64,000 bases of DNA, taken from NCBI GenBank assembly GCA_043228905.1, contig JBHGNT010000016.1:15500001-15564000 (forward strand). The letters are read 5' to 3'. Position numbers and translations under genes: made by a program. Shown here piece after piece: positions 1 through 10,249 of the stretch (the stretch's first letter is position 1; each line of letters begins with the position of its first letter). Under the pieces are notes generated by a model. The model searched no databases and was not told the origin of the DNA. It was given only the letters and a program-made list of their open reading frames with translations. The DNA comes from Azolla caroliniana. Lineage: Eukaryota; Polypodiophyta.

Positions 1-100
1 CGAATCGATTAATAGTTGGTTTTTCGGTTTTCAATTTCATTGATTCCATCTGATTTGGTTGATTCTCTTCTTCCCATCCGAAGGGACTTGTTTCCCAACA
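1..100 (-). repeat. LTR-D terminal piece, runs off the window
   Basis: On the minus strand this begins TGTTGGGAAACAAGTCCC at position 100, closely matching the start of the LTR-D piece at 7095 and, less well, the one at 49836. It continues off the left edge. It abuts truncated Copia RT sequence, so it is either the 3' LTR of a shrunken element or a later insertion into that RT. Confidence 0.5.
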
Positions 101-860
101 TTTGACATGTAGCGGTTGGTGACCCCTACAACATATGCAAGGTCTGGTTAGGTTGTCACCACGGGACTCCCTACGACCGATGCGTAGGGAATTCGGTTCA
201 TGAGCGTTTTCTACTCCTTTGTGGACAGAGAGTCTATGTCCGATAGTCGATGCTACGTTGGGGACAATGTTGGTACCGGCTTCACATGCTCCATGTTGAA
301 GCGCTTCAACAACTTCCGAATATCTATCGGATTAGGAGAGCCATAGGATCTTCTTCATCTAATTTCACTCAATCCACATGCCCAATATATGGAGGGCTTC
401 TCCAAGTTACATCATTTAGAATTTCTCAGGAAGACTTCCCTTTAGGCTTTCCGATCTCTACACCTTCCGAATATCTATCGGATTGGGAGAGCTAGAGGAT
501 CTTTGTCTGATTTCACTCAATCCAATCCACATGCCCAATATATGTCGGGCTTCTCCAAGTTCCTTCATTCAGAATTTCTCATGAAGAATTTGCTTTAGCT
601 TTCCAATATCTGCTTTATCGTTGCCGGCTATAAGCATGTCATCGACTTAAGGGATCATGTAGATCCGGGACTCGTCCGCCAATTGCCAAATGTAAATGCA
701 TGGATGGACTCGGAGCGGTTGTATCCAAGATGCTAGATGTAGGTATCAAATTTGTGATACCACATTCTTGGTGCTTGCTTGAAGCTGTAAAGGTTCTTCT
801 TTTGCCAACATATGAGGTGACCTTTCTCCCCCATCACCGTAAAGCCTACTGGTTGGGGCA
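101..860 (-). pseudogene. Copia reverse transcriptase remnant
   Basis: Read on the minus strand, several stretches match the Copia-E polymerase at 53900-54520. In order they are a SAGFTVTG-like piece near 830, a YSFKQAPRMWYHKFDTY-like piece at 735-800, a block near 560-720 corresponding to the catalytic-motif region with frame damage, KLLKRFNMEHVKP at 285-330, and a PYASVVGS...RPDLAYVVG piece at 120-230. Frames change and stops intervene, and a tandem duplication splits the reading. It ends abruptly at an LTR-D terminus. In an intact element this protein copies RNA into DNA in the particle; here it is dead. Assignment to Copia is firm; which LTR it belonged to is not. Confidence 0.8.
316..616. 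repeat. Tandem duplication, unit 151 bp, inside the Copia RT remnant
   Basis: The block beginning CCGAATATCTATCGGATT at 316 recurs at 467, an exact 151-bp offset, with the same following text (Copia gag-pol antisense) and modest divergence. It is an old local duplication inside the dead RT. Confidence 0.8.
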
Positions 861-1039
861 TGTGTTACTCCCCTCTAGAGGAACACACTCGCGGTTACCA
901 CATCGAGTAATCGGATCAAGGTATTGTGGTAGGACGGAGGGGAAGTGCTTTGGGTTGCCTCTCTAACTCTGCTCTTAGCGGGAACACGAAGTGGATTGAC
1001 CCCACCCCAGGGTCACCGGAGGTATCGTACCCTAAGGTT
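861..1039. other. Unassigned linker
   Basis: Between the RT remnant and the LTR-D piece. I see no domain and no repeat shared with the rest of the window. Long ORFs crossing it are chance readings. Confidence 0.4.
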
Positions 1040-1352
1040 CCCTTGTGACAGGAACTACACGCTCCGATGAACAACGCTCGGCCACAACCGAGCTTAGAAT
1101 CAAACACAGAAAACGGGAAATAAAAAAACACGACACAAAGGAGAGAAGAGTACACAGGATGTTTAATGTGGAAAACCCTGAGAGGGAAAAACCACGGGAG
1201 TCCACAGACTCCAAACTATCACTATATCACAATGATTACAACAGTGAGCTCACGGAGGCAACGACCTCGTGCTCACGATCTTCGCCACAAGCGGCGGTTA
1301 CAACAGAGGCAACGACCTCTTCCTCTCTCTCTCAACTTACCCCTCGCGGTCC

Positions 1353-1395
<43 letters not shown>
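1040..1395 (-). repeat. LTR-D, distal (R/U5) half
   Basis: On the minus strand it shares an ordered series of blocks with the intact LTR-D at 49836-50417: GCAACGACCT-like text, a CT-rich tract, TATAGTGATAGTT, GGAGTCT..GG.CTCCCGTGG, TTTTTCCCT, GGGTTTTCCAC, TGTGTACTCTT, TTTCTGTGTTTGATTCT and a CTCGGTTGT.GCCGAGC motif. The proximal half lies at 6582-7095, so the LINE sits inside this LTR. No primer-binding site follows it. Confidence 0.7.
1359..1394. repeat. (CT)18 microsatellite
   Basis: Uninterrupted CT dinucleotides. The matching place in the LTR-D at 49836-50417 also holds a (GA)n tract, so it probably comes from the LTR and expanded. It lies at the LINE junction. Confidence 0.95.
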
Positions 1396-1397
<2 letters not shown>

Positions 1398-1879
1398 TGT
1401 AACGGCTCTCTCTGCCATTGATGTCGATGCCGTCGCCGTCATCTGCAGCCGCTGTCTGCCGCCGTCGGCTCTCTCTCTCTCTCGCTTCCTCGTCTCTGTG
1501 TAACGGCTCTCTCTGCCGTTGTTGTCGCCGTTTAGTGTCGTCGTCGTCGCCGTCGCCGTCGTCTGCAGCCGCTGCCTGTTGCCGACTGTTGTTGTCGTCG
1601 TCCGACGACTACCGCTGTCTGCGGCCATCGCCGTCTGCTACCGTCTGCAGCCGTCTGCCGTTGTTTGACGACTGCCGCCGTCACCGTTGCCGTTGCAGGG
1701 TGTTTCTTCTCCGTTTTCTCTTGACGTTGTGAAGTGCCATTTTCTTGACGAGTTCGTGGGTGGGTTCTTTTGGTGTGCTCATCGCGTGCTACAAAATGCC
1801 GATGTGATTGCGACATACACACAAACGCGGCTAAGTCTCGAACCCATTTATTTTACCTTTTTTTCTTATTGACGCCACA
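1396..1879 (+). promoter_or_regulatory. LINE 5' leader with 101-bp monomers and GCCGTC repeats
   Basis: TGTGTAACGGCTCTCTCTGCC occurs at 1396 and again at 1497, giving a 101-bp unit. Each is followed by GTCGCCGTC/TGCAGCCGC-type triplet repeats, continuing to about 1700. The last 170 bp up to the ATG at 1880 are ordinary sequence. L1-type elements often carry promoter activity in such repeated leaders; that role here is inference. The Arg/Ser/Cys-rich ORFs on both strands are triplet-repeat artefacts. Confidence 0.55.
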
Positions 1880-2691
1880 ATGACGTCTAAACGAACTAAG
1901 GAACATAAGGATATACAAGACGAGGCTATAAGTAAGGAGGACTTTTTAGATATGTTTAATCGTTTAACAAAAATAGAGATGGATATGAAAAAATGGGTGA
2001 AAGACACTGAAACCCACAAGAAAAAAGATAGAGAGGAAAAAGACGCCCTCAAGGCCGAAATAGAACAACTTAAAGTGGAAAACACTGACCTTAAAAAACA
2101 ACTTAAGGACATCGAGGTATCTCGAGAAGACGGTGAAATATCCTCTATAGAGGAATAAAGGACGAAATTAAAAAAGTTAAAGAGGAAGTTAATAATAACA
2201 TAGAGTTTGCTAAAACGGGTTGGGTAGATGTGGTTAAAAGAAACATTAAAAAAGAAATAAAAGATGAAAATATTGTTAATACCACCCTTGAAGAAGAGAA
2301 AATGCGTCAGGCCCGACGCTTAAATGTACGTGTCACTGGGCTCAAGGAAGGTGCATCCCCAAATGAGGACACACAAACACTTGGGAAAATGTTAGGGTAC
2401 ACAGAGGCCCTACCTATCACCAAAGCATGGAGGGCCGGGCATGACACAACTAGGAAGAGAGCCTTAGTCCTTCAATTTAAAGACTTAGACTCTAGAATCA
2501 CTTTCTTTAAGAAGAGACCAATCCTTCGAGGAATGGGTGGGAACCCCATCTATCTCGATGAAGACCTCACTAAGATGCAAATTGAGCATTGTAAGAGTTG
2601 TATGCCACGAGTTATGAAAGCTCGTAAAGAAGGCCATCGCGCTTTTTACCGAGACGGGCGAGTGATCATAAATGATCGCACTACTAATTGA
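1880..2691 (+). pseudogene. LINE ORF1 protein (L1 ORF1p-like), frameshifted
   Basis: The first part (1880-2158) encodes a lysine/glutamate-rich coiled coil. A frameshift just before the stop at 2156-2158 moves the reading into the frame that continues to 2691. The second part contains RRLNVRVTGLKEG, then an RALVLQFKD strand and a C-terminal VMKARKEGHRAFYRDGRVI motif, matching the RNA-recognition fold and C-terminal domain of L1-type ORF1 proteins, which coat the element RNA. No zinc knuckle is seen. The product is about 270 residues if the shift is bridged. ORF2 starts within 10 bp of its end, suggesting re-initiation or termination-coupled translation in the parent. Confident as a LINE ORF1; the clade is uncertain. 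Confidence 0.75.
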
Positions 2692-2697
2692 TGGCGT

Positions 2698-5600
2698 GTG
2701 GCCCATGTGACAGAAAGTTCACTTAGGATGACCCTATGGAATTGTAACAGCGCACTCTGGGCACACCCCGGCTGCCTAGAGGAGATACTAAAGGTATCTG
2801 ATATACTTTTCTTGGTAGAAACACATCAGAGCCCAAATAGAGGACTCCCACGGGTCGAAGGATTCCATTGGGAGTCCGCTTTTAGACAAACCTCACGTCG
2901 ACACACTACTAGGGGATCTGGAGGTGTCGCGATACTGTTTCGTAGAGAGCTACATAATAGGATAGAAATAATGATGATAGACCCAGAAGCTCGTTTTATG
3001 TGGGTGAAAGTCTCCACAAGCAAAGACCAGGCAGTATTTTTCGCCATTTGTTACTTTCCCCCAAAAGGATCCCGTTATAATATTGGTGGCTTGGCGAGAT
3101 TAGTCGATGAAGGAATTCCACATGGGCCTTCTCCATACGAACCCCTATCGGATGACATAATCTGATATTCTTCCCAAGGAGAAGTATTTCTTGTAGGAGA
3201 CTTCAATGCGAGAACCCAATCCTGGTAAATGTTGATCCTTTAGACATAGGCACCACACGTAGATCAAAGGATCAAGGTGCGGATGCCACGAGATTTGGCC
3301 ATCATCTGCTCGAACTTGGCAGCCGGCACCGAATGGTCATATATAATGGTTTAGCTAAGTGGCCGGCCTCGGAAGAGCTCACATGTTTCCCACATGGAGG
3401 AGGGGAAAGCACAGTTGACTATCTAATAGGGCGCCCTAAAGCTACCCACATGATTAACTCCTTCCGAGTGGCCCCATGCCCTATTGGCGCAGACCATAGT
3501 TTCTTATACTTCGAGCTAAAATTGGATATCTCTAAGGTCACCAAGTCTAGTCAACCATGCCATCACACCACAATACATTTCACACATGAGCTCTCTGACA
3601 TATACTCTCAACATGTTCAGGCCCATCTCCCCTCCCTTGATCCCTCCCTACCGTTAGAAAGCCTTAGTACAAAACTCACACACATCCTTCACTCCGCAGC
3701 AACTAGCAGTTTCCCATATACAAAACACTCAAATCAAGGTAGATTAGGATCAATGCCACAAAATAAATGGTATGACGAGGATTGTAGGGACTTACATAGA
3801 CAACTTACAGTATCGCAACTCAATGGTAGTATTACCTCCATACAAGCTCGCAAAGAAATGTGCAAGATGACACGTCGTAAGAGACGAGTGTGGGAGGCAT
3901 CCCAATATTGGGAACTCTACCATATGCTCATGAGTAGCGATTGCGCCACGGCATGGAAGAGACTACGGGAGCCAAAACCACAAACACCCATCGAAGATCC
4001 CGAAACTTGGCACACATATACATAGAGACTTTACCAAATCCCAAACCAACCACCCATTCCAATGCCTTCCACACCCCGACCTACCACGGGGACACTTTTC
4101 ACGACCTCTAGGGTCGTGAAGGTCATAAAGAAATTACAACATAGGAAGTCTATGGAACACACAGGATTGCGAGCAGAACACATTATATATGTGAGAGAGT
4201 GCCTAGCTCCCTTGCTAACTCTAATCTTCAATCGTGTCCTTGCGGAGGGTTTTCCACCATAGTGGACTATGAATACAGTGGCCCCCATACATAAAGGGGG
4301 GGACCCCATGGACCCAAATACATATAGGACCATTATGATAGGCCATACCCTTGCTAAGTTATATGGTGCAGTAATGGAAGCAGAGCTTAGCGACTATATG
4401 GAGACCCTAAACCTTCGTGCACCTGAACAAGCTGGCTTTAGACGAGCCTTCTCCACTATTGATCATATCTTCACACTTAGATGCCTAATTGACCAAACTA
4501 AGGCTCGCAAGAAGAAATTATATTGTTGTTTTGTGGACTTCCGCAAAGCCTTTGACACAGTCCCTAGAGAGCGGTTGTTTGATAGACTTAAAAGCTTGAG
4601 GATACCAGATGATATGGTATGGGCCATCTACGCAATATATGAACAAGTGTCCGGGTGTGTCCGATGCCCAGGTGGCCTATCTAATCGTTTCACTAGCACT
4701 ATTGGTGTAAAACAAGGTTGCCCCCTATCACCGACGCTTTTTGGGATCTACATTGATGAGATCACATATTTTATTGCTCATGAGGGAGGCACCGGAGTGG
4801 TCCTTGGGGATATGTAGGTTCGTATCTTGCTCTATGCGGATGACATAGTTTTGCTCTCCGAATCCGAACACGACCTACAAAGGCACCTTAATGCCTTAGA
4901 TGACTTTTGTGTACAACGAGGATTGGTAGTGAATCTAGGGAAAACGAAAGTCCTTATCTTCCACACATCGGCCCAAGTTAGAGCTAAGTGTCACCTAACT
5001 ATCTCCCATAGCCCAGTCGAGGTGGTTGGATCATACGTCTATCTCGGAGTCACTTTTAGTGCTCGCTCAGGTAAATTTTTTATGACACAGGCAGCGAAGG
5101 ATAGACTCACGAGAGGACATGCATCCCTCTCACTCCTAGAGAGACAATGCCACCAAGCACACTTTCAAGAGCCACGGACTAAAGGGTGGCTCTTTGACTC
5201 ATTACTGACCCCCTCCCTCATGTATGCATCAGCGGTTTGGGCTCCAGGATTACCGTCTTTCATGTGGACGCAATTAGAGAGACCATTGGTGATGATGCTA
5301 TCACGCCAACTCCGAAGCAAATCGACTGTACCACATGACATTATTAGGGTTGAGTTCACGTTACCCCCAATGTTAGTAGAGGCACTTTTTAAACTTGTAG
5401 TCTTCATTCACAGGATACATAGCCAACCACATGATAGAATATCTCATCCAGCCTTTAAGGCCTCTCAATCATTGTATGAGTCCGGCTATACTAGCTCATG
5501 GTATGGCATGATGGTGAGTTGGCTTCTTGCGAATGGTCTAGACATTAATAACCTACCTCCCCTTAGGTACAACCACACGAGTGATAACACTTTAATCTCT

Positions 5601-6401
5601 CATGAGGACCGCAATAAAGTAATACGCCAAGAAATATGGGAAATTTACACTCAGTGTAAATGGATCACCCCACTAGAGCCACTCCCATCTAAAATGTTGT
5701 ACTATAAGAAACACTTCATGCACTTCTCTAAGTTAGGTTTTATCACGCGGCCAAAATATCTAGATGTATTCTTACCACATGCACTAAGGGTTGCCATTGG
5801 ACAACTTAGAATATCATCTCACCAACTTGAGATTGAGAATGGTCGTACTAGTGGAGTCCCTAGGGAGGAAAGGATATGTAGGTTATGTCACATAGAGATA
5901 GAGGATGAGTACCACTTTACATGCAAGTGTCCAACCTATGCCGAGATAAGGGCAAAATACCAAGACATACTTGGTTCGTCTCCCACCCTCCCCAAACTAT
6001 TAGATACTCTAGATATAAAGAAATTAGGCAAATACATTCTAGAGCTAAAACAACACAAAGAGAATAAGTTACAAAATGTTGACAATAATGTTGCTAATGA
6101 TCACGAACATGTAACAAATGAAGTTTTTCAGGAACAGGAGGAGACAACGAATGCCGACACACTTGCACCACTCGGCCTTTCCATTGATGAGGCAGAAAAC
6201 CAGAGAAGAACCAGACATCCTCGGGTGCCGGGTTTCAAAGCAACTCAACGTGATGTGGAAGCAATATTGAAAATAAGGGAATGTGAGCTACACCGCCTAA
6301 AAGCCATGGCTAGGGCACTCTCTACATTGGAACCACGGGTCACACCCACATCAAGACCCTTTGACCCCCCACTTCTTTTCGAGAGGCTTGGGTGGAAATA
6401 A
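2698..6401 (+). pseudogene. LINE ORF2: endonuclease, reverse transcriptase, Cys/His tail; interrupted
   Basis: The endonuclease domain starts near 2725 with TLWNCNSALW, LVETHQ (metal-binding Glu), GGVAILFRREL, YFPPKG, then VGDFNART at 3196 and GADHSFLYFELKL near 3490. RT follows: APIHKGGDP, PEQAGFRR, FVDFRKAFDTVPRERL, GVKQGCPLSPTLFG and LLYADDIVLL (catalytic YADD at 4830). The tail has CRLCHIEIEDEYHFTCKC (C-C-H-C), usual in plant-type LINE ORF2. Damage: TGA at 3163-3165, a frameshift near 3235, and in-frame TAG at 4023-4025, 4260-4262 and 4815-4817. From 3333 to the TAA at 6399-6401 everything else is one open frame. Confidence 0.85.
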
Positions 6402-6581
6402 AATGAGGCTTAGTGTATAGTCACTTTCGAGTATACTACGTATTGTACACTACTAGAACTCTTTTAGTTTAAGTTCTATTTTTTACTTAATTTTATTTTA
6501 GTTATGATGACTGGATAAATACTCTTTTGTTGTAAACCAATTGTCTCATGGGCCAAATTTGGCCTTAGAAGACGTTAATAT
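6402..6581 (+). other. LINE 3' UTR
   Basis: AT-rich sequence after the ORF2 stop. No clear poly(A) tail remains; it merges into TCTTTCTTTCTCTCTC, which belongs to LTR-D. Confidence 0.5.
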
Positions 6582-7095
6582 ATCTTTCTTTCTCTCTCAC
6601 TGTACATTGTTACGTGCTCTCTAGTCTTGCACTAACAAGAATGACAACAACACCTTCTAAGTTTGCCCTAAGTCATATTTATACTAATATGACTTTTCGG
6701 CTATTTACAAATATAGCCCCGATGGACTCTCAGAAAACATATTTACGAATATGTCCCTTCATCCGGTGAGCACTTCTCACCGGGCCTTCATCATCCGGCT
6801 CTTGCCGGGTACTCCTCATCCGGTTCTCACCGGGTCTTCCATAGCCGAGTACTCCTCATCCGGTTCACACTGGGTCTTTCATAGCCGGGTACTTGTCATC
6901 CGGTTCTCACCGGGTCTTCCGTTGTTGGGTACTTGTCATCCAGTTCTCACAGGGTCTTCCGTTGCCGGGTACTTGTCATCCGGTTCTCATAGGGGGTCTT
7001 CCGTAGCCGGGTAGTCCACATTCAGTTTCGGCCTCGGCCGAGTTTACTCATCAATACTATTCTTCTCACTTCCCATCCGGAGGGACCTGTTTCCT
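6582..7095 (-). repeat. LTR-D, proximal (U3) half with 40-bp repeats
   Basis: On the minus strand it starts TGTTAGGAAACAGGTCCC at 7095. It shares the TCATATTTATACT / TATTTACAAATATAGCC / CATATTTACGAATATGTCC series with LTR-D at 49836-50417. Together with 1040-1395 it forms one LTR split by the LINE. Confidence 0.7.
6816..7015. repeat. Five 40-bp tandem repeats in LTR-D U3
   Basis: Units begin TCATCCGGTTCTCACCGGG or a close variant at 6816, 6856, 6896, 6936 and 6976, an exact 40-bp period. A degenerate unit precedes them at 6791. The LTR-D at 49836-50417 lacks the array. Tandem U3 repeats often act as enhancers in LTR elements; this is inference here. Confidence 0.85.
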
Positions 7096-7710
7096 AACAC
7101 CTAGCTCGTCTCCTCCAATGACACTCGGAGACACAAACTATTTTCTAGGACTTGCGCAAGAAAACAAGAATTAATATCCTATGGAATCGACCACAACCAA
7201 TTATTGGCCCGTAATTATGCACAGATAATACACTTTAGAGCATACACTAGTCACACAAGATTACCCCACAAAAAGAATGATCTATTAAGAATACACACAG
7301 TTACAAGTACCGATCGACTGTCGGTATAACTTCTATTCCCTTTGAATGTCCTCACCTCTCTCTACAATCCTTGCCTCCAAAAATACACTCGCAGCTCCCC
7401 ATTTCTCAACACTCAGTACTTATATAGGTCTCCTTGCTTCCTATTTTTGGGAAGCAAGGTGCGTTACAATCATTTCCCATCATTAGTTAGTTTTGGTGTC
7501 CTAGTAACGCCTTATTCTGCTTTGGTTGGCTCCACTTTTCCTGTGCTTAGTGTCTTGTCCCCGTTCACACCTTCCGCCATCCTGCTTATCCAACACCTGG
7601 CACTCTTGTGGGATGGTGCATTGTATGTCGAAGCCACAGAAAATCGACAGAATAGGACTAATCGAAAAAAACATCGCCAAAAATTTGAATCTTTCGAATT
7701 ACTCTTAAAA
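7096..7710 (-). promoter_or_regulatory. Probable minus-strand LTR/promoter block
   Basis: No convincing gene. On the minus strand it has a TATA box (CCTATATAAG, 7417-7427) directly after a 10-bp hairpin (7432-7459). It follows, in minus orientation, the degenerate ORF at 7711-8017, so it may be the 3' LTR of that element. No second copy exists in the window, so the LTR reading is inference. Confidence 0.35.
7432..7459. repeat. Perfect 10-bp hairpin beside a TATA box
   Basis: CCTTGCTTCC at 7432-7441 and GGAAGCAAGG at 7450-7459 are exact inverted copies around an 8-nt loop. In minus orientation it lies immediately upstream of the TATA box. Confidence 0.7.
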
Positions 7711-8017
7711 AATGTGCAAGGTGCTCGATGATTTTGGTGAGTCATATGCTTTGTTGTTGAACTCAGTAGTTTGTTGTGTTTGTAGTTGGCCCTCGACCGG
7801 CGGTCGATCTTTTGTTGTCGCCGCTGGTTTATACTCCGCAAGCAATTGTTTTGGTTCCGTGGGCTCTGGCTCCCCCTATTGTTCACTATCTGTGTTTTGG
7901 CCTTTGCTCCATCGTGGCTTCCTTTTCCTCACAACCGTCGACTTGCTCTTCTGCCACTTTGATGGGTGCCTCATGCACCACGTCCGCCTCTCGTTCGTCT
8001 TTGGATTCGCCGGTTTC
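7711..8017 (-). pseudogene. Degenerate acidic ORF fragment (unidentified element)
   Basis: The minus strand reads an acidic stretch (ETGESKDEREADVVHEAPIK and on) up to the junction with the inserted LTR element at 8018. The target duplication GTTTC shows it was continuous with 10656 onward before that insertion. It probably forms the C-terminal part of the same coiled-coil protein. No family recognised; stops are present. Confidence 0.4.
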
Positions 8018-8414
8018 TGTCACAGACATGACAACAATTATGTCAATTATTCCAACTCTTGACCTCTTGTATTATAGTCAAGTGCTATATTGTAACCAAC
8101 ACATCCAAGTACATGGTCGTGTTATGTATATCTTCATAGATTATCTATTCACGTTATAGGAGTTTTTAGAAATTCCTAGAACTAAAGGTTCTAGAATATT
8201 CTCCAAAATATTCTCTAGAATATTCTAATGCATGTATTTCAGCTCATAGTATAAATAATTGTAACGTCCTTGGTCCCTTTCAAGGGATTCGATGCCAGTC
8301 ATTGACACATCAATCTAGTATTCTCGTTTGGCCCCATCTTGTCTCCTTGATCTTCATCTCAATAGCCCCATCATTTGTGCTTCATTCGAGTCCGCATTTG
8401 GTGTGTTCGTGTTA
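8018..8414 (+). repeat. 5' LTR of the minisatellite element
   Basis: 397 bp, TG...TA termini, TATA box near 8250. Aligns along its length with 10250-10650 with scattered substitutions and small gaps, so the insertion is not recent. The primer-binding site after 8414 is not recognisable. Confidence 0.85.
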
Positions 8415-8929
8415 GTTTGAATCCCTTCCAACTGGAAGCACCACCCGTCTCCGTCATCGCCTTTACTTCTAAAGTTACCATCATCACCGTCCTTGCTTCC
8501 GGAGTTACCATCATCAACATCGTTGTCTTCGACATCATCATTTTCAGCACCTCTTCGCCCAACCATTGTCATCATCAACACTACTTATCATCATTTTTAG
8601 GTATCATTTTGCATCACAGTTTTGGTGAGGACTGCGTTCGATTGCTCACCTTCCCAGTTCCGGTGGGGGTCACAAATGCTCACTTTCCTGGTGGGTATTG
8701 GATCATTGCTCACTTACACTGCACTGCATTTTCGTTATAGTTCAAGTCTCGCGCCACATTCTATTGGCGAGGACCGATTTTGATCGCTCACCTTCTAGTT
8801 TCGGTGGGGGTCAAAACCACTCACTTTCCTGGTGGGGATCATGTGGGTTTATCGCCAGCACTACTGTTTGTGCCGTGTCTTGGGTCAACCTCGACTATTT
8901 AGCCTATCATAATAGAAGAAATTGATTCG
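8415..8929 (+). other. Internal leader with early degenerate repeat units
   Basis: Non-coding. Contains GGTGAGGACTGC / TTGCTCACCTTCC and GGCGAGGACCGATTT / TCGCTCACCTTC blocks (8625-8835), which look like diverged precursors of the array that follows. Confidence 0.5.
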
Positions 8930-10190
8930 ACTGCTTCACTTGCATTCCTTCGCCCATTGCTGTTCCAGTTCTCGATGAGGGCCGCATGGGCGTGAGGTTC
9001 ATGTTCAGTTCTCGCTAAGGGCCACATGGTTGCTCACGCCCGTACATGTTCAGTCCTTGGTGACGGCCTCATGGTCGCTCACGTCTGTTCGTGTTCAGTT
9101 CTCGGTGACGGCCTCATGGTCGCTCATGTCTGTTCGTGTTCCAGTTCTCGGTGATGGCCACATGGTCGCTCACATCCATCCGTGTTCCAATTCTTGGTGA
9201 GGGCCGCATGGTCGCTCACGCCTGTTCGTGTTTTCGATGAGGACTGCACATGGTCACTCACATTCCAGTTCCCTATGAGGGCCACACATGGTCGCTCACT
9301 CCCATTCCTGTTCCAGTCTCCGATGAGGACCGCACATGGTCACTCACTCCAGCTATTGTTCGTGTTCCACATCCCGGCGAGGACCGACATGGTCACTCAT
9401 GCCCGCAACCTAATGTTTATGTTCCAGTTCCTGGTGAGGACCACACATGGTCGTTCACGCCCGTTGGTGTTCGTGCTCCCTGTGAGGACCGCACATGGTC
9501 ATTCACGCCCGTTGGTATTCACGTTCCAATCTCCGGTGAGGACCGCACATAGTCGCTCACTCCAGCTATTGTTCGTGTTCCAGATCCTAACGAGGACCGA
9601 CATGGTCGCTCATGCCTAGTGTTGTTCATGTTCCAGTTCCCGGTGAGGACCACACATGGACGCTCACGCCCGTTGGTATTCATGTTCCAACTCTTGGAGA
9701 GGACCAACATGGTCTCTCATGCCCGTTGGTGTTCGTGTTCCCCGTGAGGACCCCACATGGTCACTCACACCCATTGGTATTCGTGTTCCAGTTCCTGACG
9801 AGGACCGCACATGGTCGGTCACACCCGTTCGTGTTCCAGTTCTAGTTCTCGGTGAGGACCGCATGGACACTCACATCCGTTCGTGTTCGTGTTCCTGGTG
9901 AGGGCCGTAGATGGTCGCTCATGCTCGTGGGTATCCCAATTCCCGAAGAGGGCCACACATGGTTGCTCATGCCTGTTGGTATTCGTGTTCTAAATCTAGT
10001 TCCCGATGAGGATTGGACATGGTCTCTCACGCCCGTTCGTGTTCAAGTTCCCGTTCCTGGTGAGGACTGAATGGTCACACACTCCGGTTGGTGTTCCAAT
10101 TCTCGGTGAGGGCCGCATGGTCCCTCATGCCCATTCCTATTCCAGCTCCCAATGAGGGCCAAACATGGTCACTCATGCTCGTCAGTGCTC
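8930..10190 (+). repeat. Minisatellite, units about 45-75 bp
   Basis: More than twenty imperfect units built on GAGGACCGCACATGGTCGCT, a CACGCCCGTTGGTGTTCGTG-like middle, and a TTCCAGTTCCCGGT-like end. Unit length varies as the middle block expands or shortens. Several frames on both strands stay open (for example GEDRTWSLTPVGVRVP), which is expected of a repeat lacking stops. I do not call a protein. Confidence 0.85.
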
Positions 10191-10235
10191 CACTTCCTGC
10201 CTACCCCTACATCACGCCTTCGAAAATGTGGTCAT

Positions 10236-10249
10236 AAAGGGGAGGATAA
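10236..10249 (+). other. Polypurine tract
   Basis: AAAGGGGAGGATAA directly before the 3' LTR: the plus-strand priming site for reverse transcription. It fixes the orientation of the element. Confidence 0.8.

Larger units (their letters stand above)
1396..6581 (+). mobile_element. L1-like LINE retrotransposon (decayed)
   Basis: A non-LTR element with 5' leader, coiled-coil ORF1, ORF2 with AP-like endonuclease, reverse transcriptase and C-terminal Cys/His motif, and a 3' UTR. It interrupts LTR-D, whose halves lie at 1040-1395 and 6582-7095. Both junctions fall in CT-rich sequence, so a target duplication cannot be called and the ends are uncertain by tens of bases. An intact copy would insert by target-primed reverse transcription. 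This one is disabled by several stops and frameshifts, but the reading is otherwise well preserved. Confidence 0.85.

Noticed and set aside
1045-1822. Overlapping Ser/Arg/Cys/Thr-rich ORFs on both strands
   Set aside because: Products of CT and GCCGTC repeats; no domain and no consistent frame.
7526-8159. Small plus-strand ORFs around 7526-8159
   Set aside because: No domain; they overlap a minus-strand remnant and cross the LTR junction at 8018.
8930-10190. CRISPR-like array
   Set aside because: Units are imperfect, of variable length and contiguous, with no constant repeat alternating with unique spacers; it lies inside a eukaryotic LTR element.
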